A program made the position numbers and the translations under genes. This document shows, piece by piece, positions 35,982 through 44,716 of a stretch of DNA of 64,000 bases. Below the pieces are notes generated by a model. The model was not told the DNA's origin. It did no database searches and worked only from the letters and a program-made list of their open reading frames with translations. The stretch's first letter is position 1. Each line of letters opens with the position of its first letter. Origin of the DNA: Betaproteobacteria bacterium (GTDB lineage Bacteria > Acidobacteriota > Terriglobia > Acidiferrales > UBA7541); contig CAJCHZ010000004.1 of assembly GCA_903970165.1 (NCBI GenBank), positions 1 through 64,000 of the forward strand, in the 5' to 3' direction.

Positions 35982-36737
35982 ATGGAAACGACGTCTGCCG
36001 TTGCACCGGCTGCTCCCGACGAGCAGCCATCCATAAGCGCCTTTGGCCGGATCATTGGTGTGTTTTTCTCGCCCGGGAAGACTTTTGAAGACATCGTACG
36101 TAAGCCCAGCTGGCTGCTGCCCATTGTGTTAACCACGCTCCTGAGCGTGGTCGTCAGCGTGGCCATCAACCAGCGCATCAACTGGCGGGAGTTCATGAGC
36201 CAGCAGATCGAGAAGAGTCCGCGTGCTGCGAACCTTAGCGCTGAACAGAAACAGCAGCAGATTGAAGCGGGCGCCAAATTTACGCCGCCTTTTACTTACG
36301 CGGTCGGATTCCTGGGGCCCATCCTGGGCCTGCTCATCATTAGCCTGGTCTTGTGGGGCGGGTATTCTTTGCTTGGGGGAGCGAGCACGAATTTCACAAC
36401 CTCGATGGCCATCACCGCTCACGCTTTTCTGACGTCTCTTATCAGCAGTCCACTTTTAATACTGACTCTTTATCTGAAAGACCCCGGTACGGTTGACTTA
36501 GAGAACCCGCTCGCGTCCAACATTGCCGCATTTCTGCCGGACGAATCGGCGAAGTGGCTGGTCGCGCTCTGTAAGTCGATCGACGTTTTTTCTATCTGGA
36601 CGATGATCCTTTTGGCCATCGGATTCGCTGCCACAAGCCCCAAAAAGCTCAAGGGGAGCAAACCTTACATGATTGTCTTCGGTCTGTGGGCGGCGTTCGT
36701 CGTTTGCCGAGTGGGATGGGCGTTTATCTTCTCCTGA
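35982..36737 (+). CDS. Yip1-domain membrane protein
   Basis: A 251-residue protein starting at ATG 35982, chosen because GGAGG lies seven bases upstream. After a short cytoplasmic lead (FGRIIGVFFSPGKTFEDIVRKPSW), five membrane helices follow: LLPIVLTTLLSVVVSVAI, YAVGFLGPILGLLIISLVLWG, MAITAHAFLTSLISSPLLIL, VFSIWTMILLAIGFA and MIVFGLWAAFVVCRVGWAF. The FSPGKTFEDI entry is the usual Yip1 start in bacteria. The role is unknown. It ends 24 bases before tgt. Confidence 0.88.
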   Translation: METTSAVAPAAPDEQPSISAFGRIIGVFFSPGKTFEDIVRKPSWLLPIVLTTLLSVVVSVAINQRINWREFMSQQIEKSPRAANLSAEQKQQQIEAGAKFTPPFTYAVGFLGPILGLLIISLVLWGGYSLLGGASTNFTTSMAITAHAFLTSLISSPLLILTLYLKDPGTVDLENPLASNIAAFLPDESAKWLVALCKSIDVFSIWTMILLAIGFAATSPKKLKGSKPYMIVFGLWAAFVVCRVGWAFIFS

Positions 36738-36754
36738 TACACCTCCTGATACAC
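36731..36754. repeat. Tandem 12-base duplication at the Yip1/tgt junction
   Basis: CTCCTGATACAC occurs twice head-to-tail. The first copy supplies the Yip1 stop codon (TGA 36735-36737). The second supplies the TACACT used as the -10 of tgt. Confidence 0.8.
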
Positions 36755-36761
36755 TGAGTTA

Positions 36762-37916
36762 GTGAGTTTTTCGTTTGAAGTAACAAAGACGGATCCCACG
36801 GGCGCGCGGCGCGGTGTTTTGAATACGCCGCATGGCGCGGTGCAGACACCGTTCTTTATGCCGGTGGGGACGCAGGCCACTGTTAAAGGCCTGCGCAACG
36901 AAGCGCTTGAGGAAATTGGCGCCGGCATCCTTCTCGCAAATACTTATCATCTGTATCTTCGGCCTGGGCACGAACTGATTCGCAAGCTTGGCGGGCTGCA
37001 CCAATTCATGGCCTGGCCGCATGCGATTCTTACCGACTCAGGCGGTTTCCAGGTGTTCAGCCTTTCTGAGCTGCGCAAAGTTACGGATGAAGGCGTGCGC
37101 TTTCGCTCCCATCTGGACGGCTCGGAGCATTTGCTCACTCCCGAAAAAGCCGCCGAGATTCAACTGGCTCTTGGGCCGGATATTGCGATGGTGCTCGATG
37201 AGTGTATTGAGACTCCCGCGCCGCGCGACAAGGCGGAGGCAGCGCTGAAGCGCACGACGGAGTGGGCCGGGCGCGCGCGAAGGTATTTTCTGGAGCAAGC
37301 GAGCCGCAACGGTGGCCTTGGACAATGGCAATTTGGCATTGTGCAGGGAGCTACGTTTGGCGATCTCCGCCGCGAAAGCGCGCGCCAACTACTCGAGATT
37401 GATTTTCCCGGCTACGCGGTCGGCGGTCTTGCCGTTGGCGAACCTCACGCCGTGACTTGTGAAATGACCGGCGAAGTCACCGCGCTGCTGCCGCACGGTC
37501 GCCCGCGCTACTTGATGGGCGTCGGGCGGCCTGAACAAATCGCCGACTACGTTGCGCTCGGCATAGACATGATGGACTGCGTGCTTCCAACGCGTGCGGC
37601 GCGCCATGCCTGCCTTTACACGAGCGAAGGCCGCGTGCTCATTAAGAACGCGCGCTACGCACAGGACCAGAAGCCGCCCGATCCAAACTGCGCTTGCTCC
37701 GTTTGCCGCCGCTACACGCGCGCATATCTTCGTCATCTTTTCGCCGCCGGAGAACTCTCCGCGGCGATCCTGGCCACCCACCATAATGTCCACTTTTACC
37801 TTGACTTAATGAGGCAAATCCGCGAGGCTATCGAGTTTGGGAACCTAGCGAATTTCTCATCTGAGATGCATGCGCGCTATGCTATAGGCCCGGCCGGAAA
37901 CGTGGGGCCGGAATAG
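36762..37916 (+). CDS. tgt: tRNA-guanine transglycosylase (queuine tRNA-ribosyltransferase)
   Basis: A 384-residue enzyme that swaps guanine-34 for preQ1 in GUN-anticodon tRNAs. It shows DSGGFQVFSL with the catalytic Asp, GGLAVGE for base recognition, MDCVLPTRAARHACLYT with the nucleophile Asp, and the zinc site C-x-C-x-x-C plus H (NCACSVCRRYTRAYLRHL...ILATHHN). The start is GTG 36762; TACACT ends seven bases before it with no Shine-Dalgarno, so the mRNA is probably leaderless. It lies upstream of yajC-secD-secF, the usual neighbourhood. Confidence 0.96.
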   Translation: MSFSFEVTKTDPTGARRGVLNTPHGAVQTPFFMPVGTQATVKGLRNEALEEIGAGILLANTYHLYLRPGHELIRKLGGLHQFMAWPHAILTDSGGFQVFSLSELRKVTDEGVRFRSHLDGSEHLLTPEKAAEIQLALGPDIAMVLDECIETPAPRDKAEAALKRTTEWAGRARRYFLEQASRNGGLGQWQFGIVQGATFGDLRRESARQLLEIDFPGYAVGGLAVGEPHAVTCEMTGEVTALLPHGRPRYLMGVGRPEQIADYVALGIDMMDCVLPTRAARHACLYTSEGRVLIKNARYAQDQKPPDPNCACSVCRRYTRAYLRHLFAAGELSAAILATHHNVHFYLDLMRQIREAIEFGNLANFSSEMHARYAIGPAGNVGPE

Positions 37917-38117
37917 CGTCCGAGATTCTTCCAGTATGGCCCGGCGTTACCCTGGCTGACCTGCGCGGCAATACGAGCAGAGAATCCGGCGGGCAGTGAG
38001 AGCGGGGAATTTGGCCCGCCGTGCTGGTGCCATCTCCCATGAGGCCGGCCCGGTTGTCATGAGTTGACGTGAAACGGTCGACCCGAATTCGTTGACCTGG
38101 AATTAGGGAAAGGAACG

Positions 38118-38459
38118 ATGCAGCTCTTGACCATGCATTTCTCGACGATGATGGCGGCGATTGTTTTTCAGCTTTCCGGCCCGGGGAGTCTCCTCTCCAA
38201 CCCGCTGGTAATGATGATCGTTGTGATGGGCATCTTCTACGTGATGCTCATTCTGCCGCAGCAACGCCAGCGCAAAAAGTTGCAGGCTATGCTCGCGGCG
38301 ATCAAGTCCGGCGACAAAGTCATCACCAACAGCGGCATCTACGGCACCATCAATGGTATTGACGGCGATACGGTCATCCTCAAGGTCGCCGACCAGGTAA
38401 AAATCCGCATCGCGCGTTCGGCGATTGCGCAGGTGGAGGCATCGGAAGATGCGAAATAA
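38118..38459 (+). CDS. yajC: Preprotein translocase subunit YajC
   Basis: A 113-residue inner-membrane accessory of SecDF. One helix (NPLVMMIVVMGIFYVMLIL) is followed by the diagnostic PQQRQRKKLQAMLAAIKSGDKVITNSGIYGTI. AAGGA precedes ATG 38118. The N-terminal lead is longer than usual, with several alternative Met codons (to residue 12). It lies 201 bases after tgt and 39 bases before secD. Confidence 0.95.
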   Translation: MQLLTMHFSTMMAAIVFQLSGPGSLLSNPLVMMIVVMGIFYVMLILPQQRQRKKLQAMLAAIKSGDKVITNSGIYGTINGIDGDTVILKVADQVKIRIARSAIAQVEASEDAK

Positions 38460-38498
38460 ACCCACCCGCGGCCGGAGCGCGCGTCTAACTTTCTGACC

Positions 38499-40136
38499 AT
38501 GAACCCTAATCTGAAGTGGAAAGCAATATTCATCCTTCTCGTCATTCTCGGCTGCATCTACGGCGTCGTGGGACTGCCCACGTTTCCGACTTCCCTGACG
38601 CAGCTCAAAGAGAATTTCGGTCACCAGATCAAGCTCGGGCTGGACCTCCAGGGCGGCACGCACCTCGTCCTGCAAGTGCAAACCCAGGAAGCTGTAGCCC
38701 AGGAGACCGACCAGATGGTCGAGCGCGTGACCACGTGGTTGCGCGGCAAGAACATCTCTTATGACGAAGTGCACCGCGTGGACGACACGCACATTCTCGT
38801 CCACAACGTGGACTCTGCCCGCCTCCCGGAATTTCGCGATTACGTCAACCAGCAATTTAACAACGTTTGGGATATGTCGCCCGCTGCCGGCGATCCATCC
38901 GGTTACACGCTGACGCTGAGGCCCGGGGCCGTTGCCCAGATTCAGGAAACCACCATGAATCAATCGGTCGAGACCATCGACCGGCGCATCAACGCCCTCG
39001 GATTGACCGAGCCCACCATCCAGTTGCGGGGTGGCGCAAATAACAACGAAATTCTCGTTCAGCTTCCGGGCGAAGGTGATCCCTCCGAGGCCAAGCGAGT
39101 CATCCAGGCGGGCGGGCAGTTAGAGCTGAGACTCGTTGAGGATCCCGTCGTTTACAGCTCGGAGACGGAGGCGCTGAGCCGGCATGGCGGCGTTTTGCCG
39201 CCTGGCACCGAGCTTGTTCCCGGCAAGTCCGCGACGCGAAATGCGTCGGGTGCCGTGGATACTGGAGAAGGCTGGTACATCTTAAGCCGTACAGCCGTGA
39301 TAACGGGCCGGGATCTCCGCAGCGCAACGGAAAATCGCAACGCAAACAACCCGGGTCAATGGGTCGTGGACTTTACACTGTCGTCCGAAGGGGCGCACCG
39401 CTTCGGTCCGTTTACACAGGCAAATATTAACCGGCAGATGGCCATTGTGCTGGATCATCGCGTCGATTCGGCTCCCGTGATCAACGGTAAAATTGAAGAT
39501 TCCGGCATGATCGAAGGCAACTTCAGTCAGGAATCTGCGCACGAACTGGCGTTAATCCTGCGCGCTGGAGCCCTTCCCGCATCCATCAAGTACCTCGAAG
39601 AGCGTACCGTGGGGCCTTCGCTCGGTGCGGACTCCATTCGCCACGGCGTTCAGGCTTCCGTACTGAGTCTCCTTGTGGTCATGATTTTCATGCTGTTTTA
39701 CTATCGGCTTTCAGGCGCGAATGCGGTTCTCGCCTTGATCCTGAACCTGGTTATTCTGTTGGCCGCGCTGGCCTTTTTTGGGGCCGTGCTCACGTTGCCT
39801 GGCATAGCCGGGGTCATCCTAACCATTGGTATGGGCGTGGATTCGAACGTTCTGGTTTTTGAGCGTATCCGCGAAGAACTGCGCAATGGCAAGTCGGCCG
39901 CCTCGGCTGTGGAAGCGGGGTTTGACAAGGCCTTCCTGACCATTATCGACACCCACGTGACGACCGTCGTTTCCGCCTTTTTCCTGTTCATTTTCGGAAG
40001 TGGCCCGATCAAGGGTTTTGCGATCACCTTGACGGTCGGTTTGATCGCCAACGTGTTTACAGCGATCTACATTTCCAAGGCGATTTTCGTGTATCACCTG
40101 GCCAAGATGGACCGTCAGGCGGAACTAAGCATTTAA
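38499..40136 (+). CDS. secD: Protein translocase subunit SecD
   Basis: A 545-residue subunit of the proton-driven SecDF complex that pulls exported proteins out of SecYEG. It has the first helix (WKAIFILLVILGCIYGVV), then IKLGLDLQGGTHLVL, the P1 head domain, a second domain with GRDLRSA and VVDFTLSSEGAHRFG, and a six-helix RND-like bundle from about residue 355 including GMGVDSNVLVFERIREELRNGKS. It continues directly into secF and the tonB/exb genes. Confidence 0.96.
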   Translation: MNPNLKWKAIFILLVILGCIYGVVGLPTFPTSLTQLKENFGHQIKLGLDLQGGTHLVLQVQTQEAVAQETDQMVERVTTWLRGKNISYDEVHRVDDTHILVHNVDSARLPEFRDYVNQQFNNVWDMSPAAGDPSGYTLTLRPGAVAQIQETTMNQSVETIDRRINALGLTEPTIQLRGGANNNEILVQLPGEGDPSEAKRVIQAGGQLELRLVEDPVVYSSETEALSRHGGVLPPGTELVPGKSATRNASGAVDTGEGWYILSRTAVITGRDLRSATENRNANNPGQWVVDFTLSSEGAHRFGPFTQANINRQMAIVLDHRVDSAPVINGKIEDSGMIEGNFSQESAHELALILRAGALPASIKYLEERTVGPSLGADSIRHGVQASVLSLLVVMIFMLFYYRLSGANAVLALILNLVILLAALAFFGAVLTLPGIAGVILTIGMGVDSNVLVFERIREELRNGKSAASAVEAGFDKAFLTIIDTHVTTVVSAFFLFIFGSGPIKGFAITLTVGLIANVFTAIYISKAIFVYHLAKMDRQAELSI

Positions 40137-40208
40137 CCTGTACTAGGACTTATAGTGCTGATGGTCGGTAAAAACGGGAACCATGGAGTAGTAGGTTTCC
40201 GGCGCGTA

Positions 40209-40233
40209 AGCCTCCAATCTAAACAAGGAGGCT
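40209..40233 (+). other. Hairpin in the secD-secF gap
   Basis: AGCCTCC (40209-40215) pairs with GGAGGCT (40227-40233) across an 11-base A-rich loop. No T run follows, so it is a stability or processing hairpin rather than a terminator. The 149-base gap is unusually long for secD-secF. Confidence 0.55.
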
Positions 40234-40285
40234 GTGGGAACATTCCCCTTCGCGCTGGAGTCTAAAGAAGGGAAGTCAGAGCCGC

Positions 40286-41542
40286 ATGATCGAGTTATTC
40301 AAAGAGCCCAACATCGACTGGATGGGCAAAGCCAAGTATTTCTATGCCCTTAGCGGCATTTTGCTGATTGCCGGTTGGACCTCTGTATTCTTCCAGGGTG
40401 GCCTCAAATACAGCATTGATTTCAAGGGTGGCACCAACGTGGATGTGCGCTTTGCCCAGCCCCCAAACATTGACCAGATTCGCGCCGGGTTAACCGCGCA
40501 AGGGCTTGGGAACAGCGAAATCCAGCCGATTCACGACATTTCGGATCCCAGCTCCAATGAAGTACTTATCTTCGTCGAGCAAAAGGGCCAGGGGGACGAA
40601 GCTGGCGATGCCAGCAGGGCGCAAGTGCTCGCCGCGCTCGACAAGGTTTACGGGGTCAGCGGTTCAACGAAACCAGACTTCAACTCCGCCACTCCCACTA
40701 CGCTGACCGCTTTCCTCACCCAAAAAGATCCCCTGCTTCTTTCCACAAATGCCGGAGACCGCTACCAACAGCTGGCCAAAAAAATTCTCGCTTATCGCGA
40801 TAATGAGGGCCATGGAGTTCTCACGAATCTCGACCTTCTTTCGAATGTCAGTGGCGTGACTCCAGCCGTCCTTTCCGCCGTGAAAGACAATTTTGCGCTC
40901 GGCTCGTTTGCCTTTCGCGGCGCGGAGGTTGTCGGCCCCAAGGTCGGTGGCGAGCTTCGCCGCCAGGCCGTCTTCGTTACCCTCTATGCTTTGGGAGGCA
41001 TGCTGGTATATATTGCCTTCCGATTCGAGTGGGTCTACGGAGCAGCCGCGGTCCTGGCGGTGTTTCACGACGTTTTAATTACCTTGGGATTCTTCTCGCT
41101 GCTGCATTTCGAGATCTCACTCACCGTCATTGCGGCGCTGCTTACTCTGGTTGGCTATTCGATGAATGACACTATCGTTATCTTTGACCGCATCCGGGAG
41201 AACAACCGTTTGCTGCGCCGAGAATCTTTCCCGGATGTCGTCAACAAGTCCATCAACCAGACGCTTTCGCGAACGATACTAACCAGTGGATTGACTTTCC
41301 TCACCGTACTCGTCCTGTTCCTGATGGGTGGCCAGGTGCTTCGTGCTTTCTCCTTTGCTCTGGTGGTGGGGATTGTGGTAGGAACGTACTCCAGTTTTGG
41401 CATCGCTGCACCGCTCGTGGTCGCCTGGAATCGCTGGCGCGGCCAACAGGGTGTTGCAGTTGGGACCGGACCCGCAGCCGGCAACAAGACTCGTGGTAGC
41501 GAAAGCGTCCCCGGACGCCTGGCGCCCTCGGGCAGGAGGTAG
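40286..41542 (+). CDS. secF: Protein translocase subunit SecF
   Basis: A 418-residue partner of SecD. Helix 1 is at about residues 20-38, then YSIDFKGGTNVDVRF, a periplasmic P4-type domain enlarged to about 190 residues compared with roughly 110 in E. coli, and a five-helix bundle with GYSMNDTIVIFDRIRENNR and SRTILTSGLTFLTVLVLF. The enlargement is seen in the sequence; its meaning is unknown. The stop is six bases before the tonB start, implying translational coupling of secretion and Ton genes. Confidence 0.95.
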   Translation: MIELFKEPNIDWMGKAKYFYALSGILLIAGWTSVFFQGGLKYSIDFKGGTNVDVRFAQPPNIDQIRAGLTAQGLGNSEIQPIHDISDPSSNEVLIFVEQKGQGDEAGDASRAQVLAALDKVYGVSGSTKPDFNSATPTTLTAFLTQKDPLLLSTNAGDRYQQLAKKILAYRDNEGHGVLTNLDLLSNVSGVTPAVLSAVKDNFALGSFAFRGAEVVGPKVGGELRRQAVFVTLYALGGMLVYIAFRFEWVYGAAAVLAVFHDVLITLGFFSLLHFEISLTVIAALLTLVGYSMNDTIVIFDRIRENNRLLRRESFPDVVNKSINQTLSRTILTSGLTFLTVLVLFLMGGQVLRAFSFALVVGIVVGTYSSFGIAAPLVVAWNRWRGQQGVAVGTGPAAGNKTRGSESVPGRLAPSGRR

Positions 41543-41547
41543 GATGC

Positions 41548-42276
41548 ATGTTTGAAGATATGGTGCTTTCCGGTAAGACGAAAGCGACGAACAAGCCGTG
41601 GACAGTGGCAGTCTCCATGGTCGTGCAAGCGCTGATCCTCACGGTGTTGATCCTCATTCCGCTGATTTACACGGAAGCTCTTCCCAAGAGCTTTACGGCG
41701 ACCATGTTAACCGCCCCTCCTCCTCCACCCCCTCCTCCGCCGCCACCTCCTCCCGCGGCGGTTGTTCACATCAAGCCACAGGTGCACTTGATGGATGCGG
41801 GCAAGCTTGTGCAGCCAAAGGCTATTCCGAAAGACGTCAAGATTATTAAGGAAGACGCGCCCGACATGGATGCGGGCGTATCGGGCGGCGTGCCCGGCGG
41901 CGTGCCCGGCGGTTCAATGGGCGGCGTGATTGGCGGCGTCATCGGTGGTATGGGCACTGCCCCGCCACCGCCCAAGCCGACGCAGTCGCGCATCAAGCAG
42001 GGCGGGAACGTAACCGCGGCCATGCTTGTCAACCGTGTGCAGCCTTCCTATCCGCCACTGGCGAGACAGACGCGTATTTCAGGTACCGTGCGTCTACATG
42101 CCATTATCGGCAAGGATGGCTCGGTGCAGCAACTCGAAGTGATGTCCGGGCATCCACTGCTGGTGCAAGCCGCGCTCGACGCGGTGCGTCAGTGGAAGTA
42201 TCATCCGACGCTTCTCAACGGAGAAGCCGTGGAAGTGGACACCACGATCGACGTGATTTTCTCTCTGAACCAGTAA
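41548..42276 (+). CDS. tonB: TonB-type energy transducer
   Basis: A 242-residue protein. One N-terminal membrane helix (TVAVSMVVQALILTVLILIPLIYT) is followed by a run of 13 prolines broken only at its ends (codons 52-67). A Gly/Val-rich linker with GGVPGG repeats comes next, then a C-terminal TonB domain: VQPSYPPLARQTRISGTVRL, ending AVRQWKYHPTLLNGEAVEV. It transmits proton-motive force from ExbBD to outer-membrane receptors. AGGAGGT lies seven bases before ATG 41548. Confidence 0.94.
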   Translation: MFEDMVLSGKTKATNKPWTVAVSMVVQALILTVLILIPLIYTEALPKSFTATMLTAPPPPPPPPPPPPPAAVVHIKPQVHLMDAGKLVQPKAIPKDVKIIKEDAPDMDAGVSGGVPGGVPGGSMGGVIGGVIGGMGTAPPPPKPTQSRIKQGGNVTAAMLVNRVQPSYPPLARQTRISGTVRLHAIIGKDGSVQQLEVMSGHPLLVQAALDAVRQWKYHPTLLNGEAVEVDTTIDVIFSLNQ

Positions 42277-42342
42277 GCGGTCCGGTGCGCCGGTCGTGGG
42301 ACAGGCGCGCTGGTCCGGGCGGCAAGCTTGGCAAACTCTCGC

Positions 42343-42368
42343 GATGGCTCCGGGAACCCGGAGCCATC
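42343..42368 (+). other. Perfect 12-bp hairpin between tonB and exbB
   Basis: GATGGCTCCGGG (42343-42354), AA, then its exact complement (42357-42368). Two-base loop, no T tract. A very stable mRNA hairpin 20 bases before exbB, likely an mRNA-stability or expression-ratio element. Confidence 0.7.
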
Positions 42369-42388
42369 AGAACTAAGGAGCAAAACGA

Positions 42389-43111
42389 ATGGTAGCGACC
42401 CTGTTTGTGAACGCGGCCCTGTTCTTCCAGTCCCAGACTACTTCTTGGGATCTGCGGAGCATGTGGTCTTCCATGAGTACCCTTCCGAGAATCGTTGTTC
42501 TGATTCTTTTCGTGCTTTCGATTTATTCCTTCGGCGTGATGATTGACCGCGCCCTGATGTACAGCGCCGCTCGCAAGCAGTCGCGCGTGTTCGTACAGCA
42601 GGTTGCCGGCGCACTCAAGGAAGGCAAGCTGGACGAAGCGATTGCCATCGCCGAGCGGAACAAGAAGAGCCACATCGCCAAAGTCGTGGCGACGGGCCTT
42701 TCAGAATTCCAATCCGCATCGCAGCAAGTTACCGATGCCGACGTGATTGAAGCGGCCAAGCGCGGCCTCGAGCGCTCCGTCGCCATCGTTCACGCGGAAA
42801 TGAAGCGCGGTCTTTCGGCGCTGGCCACCATCGGCTCGACGGCTCCGTTCGTCGGACTGTTCGGCACGGTCGTCGGCATCTTGAACGCCTTCAAGGGCAT
42901 TGAGACGAGCAAAGCGACCGGCCTGTCGGCGGTTGCCGGCGGTATCGCGGAAGCTCTCGTCACCACAGCTCTCGGTCTTCTCGTGGCTGTCCCCGCCGTG
43001 TGGGCTTACAACTACTTCACCAATAAGGTTGAAGCGTTTGACGTAGAGATGGACAACTCCTCGATGGAGTTGATCAACTACTTCATCCTGCGTCGCGGCG
43101 CGAAGAAGTAA
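42389..43111 (+). CDS. exbB: MotA/TolQ/ExbB proton channel protein
   Basis: A 240-residue inner-membrane protein with three helices: RIVVLILFVLSIYSFGVMI, then ALATIGSTAPFVGLFGTVVGILNAF (the conserved T-A-P-F/L-x-G-L-x-G-T-V), and AEALVTTALGLLVAVPAVWAYNYF. It forms the proton-conducting motor with ExbD for TonB. TAAGGAG precedes ATG 42389. One copy serves three exbD genes. Confidence 0.93.
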   Translation: MVATLFVNAALFFQSQTTSWDLRSMWSSMSTLPRIVVLILFVLSIYSFGVMIDRALMYSAARKQSRVFVQQVAGALKEGKLDEAIAIAERNKKSHIAKVVATGLSEFQSASQQVTDADVIEAAKRGLERSVAIVHAEMKRGLSALATIGSTAPFVGLFGTVVGILNAFKGIETSKATGLSAVAGGIAEALVTTALGLLVAVPAVWAYNYFTNKVEAFDVEMDNSSMELINYFILRRGAKK

Positions 43112-43122
43112 GGTAAACACTC

Positions 43123-43590
43123 ATGGGCTACAAGCCAAAAGTCGGAGCGCAAATGGCGGCGCCGAACGTCATTCCGATGGCCGACATCATGTTGGTCCTG
43201 CTGATCATCTTCATGGTGGTCACGCCGATGTTGCAGAAATCCTTGCCCGTGGATATGGCGAGGGTGAACAACGCGCACGAAATGCAGGATGCCGACAAGG
43301 ATGACGCGATCATCGTGGCGGTCACGCGAGACGGGACGATCTATCTTAAGAATACGAAGATCTCCAAGGACGATATCACCGGGCAGATCAAGGATATGAT
43401 TTCCGCCCGTCTCGATAAGACTGTGTACGTGAAGAGCGACGCAAGAGCCAAGTATGGAGACGTTGTCGCGGTGGTGGACGAGATCCGCTCCGCGGGCGTC
43501 GATCAGCTCGGCCTTTTGACGGAACAGAATCAGGAACGCAGGACAACACCTACACCGCCGGCTAACGGCGCCACCCCATCGGCGGATTGA
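43123..43590 (+). CDS. exbD: ExbD/TolR biopolymer transport protein, copy 1
   Basis: A 155-residue protein with a short cytoplasmic tail, a single helix carrying the essential Asp (IPMADIMLVLLIIFMVVTPML) and a periplasmic domain ending in a Thr/Pro-rich tail absent from the other two copies. It starts 11 bases after exbB. The helix Asp protonates as part of the ExbBD motor. Confidence 0.92.
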   Translation: MGYKPKVGAQMAAPNVIPMADIMLVLLIIFMVVTPMLQKSLPVDMARVNNAHEMQDADKDDAIIVAVTRDGTIYLKNTKISKDDITGQIKDMISARLDKTVYVKSDARAKYGDVVAVVDEIRSAGVDQLGLLTEQNQERRTTPTPPANGATPSAD

Positions 43591-43654
43591 AGCCGAGGAA
43601 GGCCGTAAGCGGGTGCGTGTCGCGTGGCACCATTCGTTTGCCAGCTCAAAACGG

Positions 43655-43713
43655 CCGCGCCGGATCCCACCCGGCGCGGGCTGATAGCCTGCAAGGCGGA
43701 AGCAGCGCAGGCT
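43655..43713 (+). other. Two consecutive hairpins between exbD copies 1 and 2
   Basis: CCGCGCCGG (43655-43663) pairs with CCGGCGCGG (43671-43679). AGCCTGC (43686-43692) pairs with GCAGGCT (43707-43713). They fill most of the 138-base gap and end about 15 bases before the next start; no T run follows either. Confidence 0.65.
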
Positions 43714-43728
43714 TACAGGAGATCTCAA

Positions 43729-44157
43729 ATGGGAATGTCAGTTGGAGACAATAAGGGCGGTTCGATGGCGGAAATGAACGTCGTTCCGCTCATTGATATT
43801 TTGCTCGTGCTGCTCATCATTTTCATGGTCATCACTCCGCTTACCCCGCACGGCCTGGATGCGCTTGTGCCGCAGCCCAATCCGAACCAGAAGCAGGACG
43901 TCGAGTTGGAGAACAAGACCGTCGTTGTTCAGGTGCTCGCCAACAACAAACTGAAGATCAACAACGAAGACACGACCTGGGATGGCATGGGGCCGCGTCT
44001 CGAAACGATCTTTAAGGAGCGCGCCGAGAAAATCGCTTTTGTTAAGGGCGACAACGATGTACTGTTCGCGGAAGTGGCTCGCGCGATTGACATCATGCGC
44101 GGGGCGGGAATTGACCGAGTCGGTTTGATCACGGCCAAGCTCGAGGCCGGGCAGTAA
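43729..44157 (+). CDS. exbD: ExbD/TolR biopolymer transport protein, copy 2
   Basis: A 142-residue protein. ATG 43729 is preferred over a frame opening at 43624 because AGGAGATCTCAA immediately precedes it. The membrane helix holds VVPLIDILLVLLIIFMVITPL with the motor Asp. The periplasmic domain contains GDNDVLFAEVARAIDIMRGAGIDRVGLIT, typical of ExbD. Confidence 0.93.
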   Translation: MGMSVGDNKGGSMAEMNVVPLIDILLVLLIIFMVITPLTPHGLDALVPQPNPNQKQDVELENKTVVVQVLANNKLKINNEDTTWDGMGPRLETIFKERAEKIAFVKGDNDVLFAEVARAIDIMRGAGIDRVGLITAKLEAGQ

Positions 44158-44176
44158 GAAGCAAGGTTTTCTCACT

Positions 44177-44196
44177 GGCGGCGCTTTCTGGCCGCC
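44177..44196 (+). other. Hairpin between exbD copies 2 and 3
   Basis: GGCGGC, loop GCTTTCTG, GCCGCC, in the 92-base gap. It is the fourth such gap hairpin in this operon. Confidence 0.55.
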
Positions 44197-44249
44197 GCAG
44201 GGTGTGGGAGTCCTCCTCGCGGGGCAATTGTGTTAGTGCGAGGTGGATT

Positions 44250-44669
44250 ATGGCGATTACGGTCGGCAGTGCAAGGCTTGGATCAATTGCGGAAGTGAAT
44301 GTCGTTCCGTTGATTGATATTCTGCTGGTGCTTTTAGTCATATTCATGGTGATTCGTCCGCCAGTGCCATTCGGGCTGGGGGTGGACTTGCCTCAGACCC
44401 AGCAGGAAGTAGCAGCGCCTTTGCCGGGCCTGATTGTGGTACAAGTGCTCGGGGACGGGACGCTGCGCATCAATCAGGATCCGGTGCAGTGGCAGGATCT
44501 CCAGGGCCGGCTCCAGGAGATTTTCAAGATGCGGGGCAGCCGAGTGGCTTTTGTTCGCGGTGATAACGCACTTGAATTTGGGGACATCGCCAGAGCCATC
44601 GACGTTATGCGCGCCTCGGGAATTAATTCTGTGGGCCTCATGACGACGGAACTCGAAATTGCGCGTTAA
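44250..44669 (+). CDS. exbD: ExbD/TolR biopolymer transport protein, copy 3
   Basis: A 139-residue protein. ATG 44250 has GAGGTGG upstream; an earlier GTG at 44202 is less likely. The helix is VVPLIDILLVLLVIFMVIRPPVPF, retaining the Asp but differing after it (RPPV instead of TPLT). The C-terminal domain (GDNALEFGDIARAIDVMRASGINSVGLMT) closely follows copy 2, suggesting tandem duplication. The three copies may give alternative motors or heteromers. Confidence 0.92.
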   Translation: MAITVGSARLGSIAEVNVVPLIDILLVLLVIFMVIRPPVPFGLGVDLPQTQQEVAAPLPGLIVVQVLGDGTLRINQDPVQWQDLQGRLQEIFKMRGSRVAFVRGDNALEFGDIARAIDVMRASGINSVGLMTTELEIAR

Positions 44670-44716
44670 ATAGTGTAGATTGGCCCCTCGCAGGGCGGAC
44701 GTGAATCCTAGCAGGG

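Noticed and set aside
40209..40233. secD-secF hairpin as a transcription terminator
   Set aside because: No T tract on either strand, and secF clearly continues the operon.
41709..41756. Proline-codon run in tonB as a microsatellite or repeat array
   Set aside because: It is the normal proline-rich periplasm-spanning segment of TonB.
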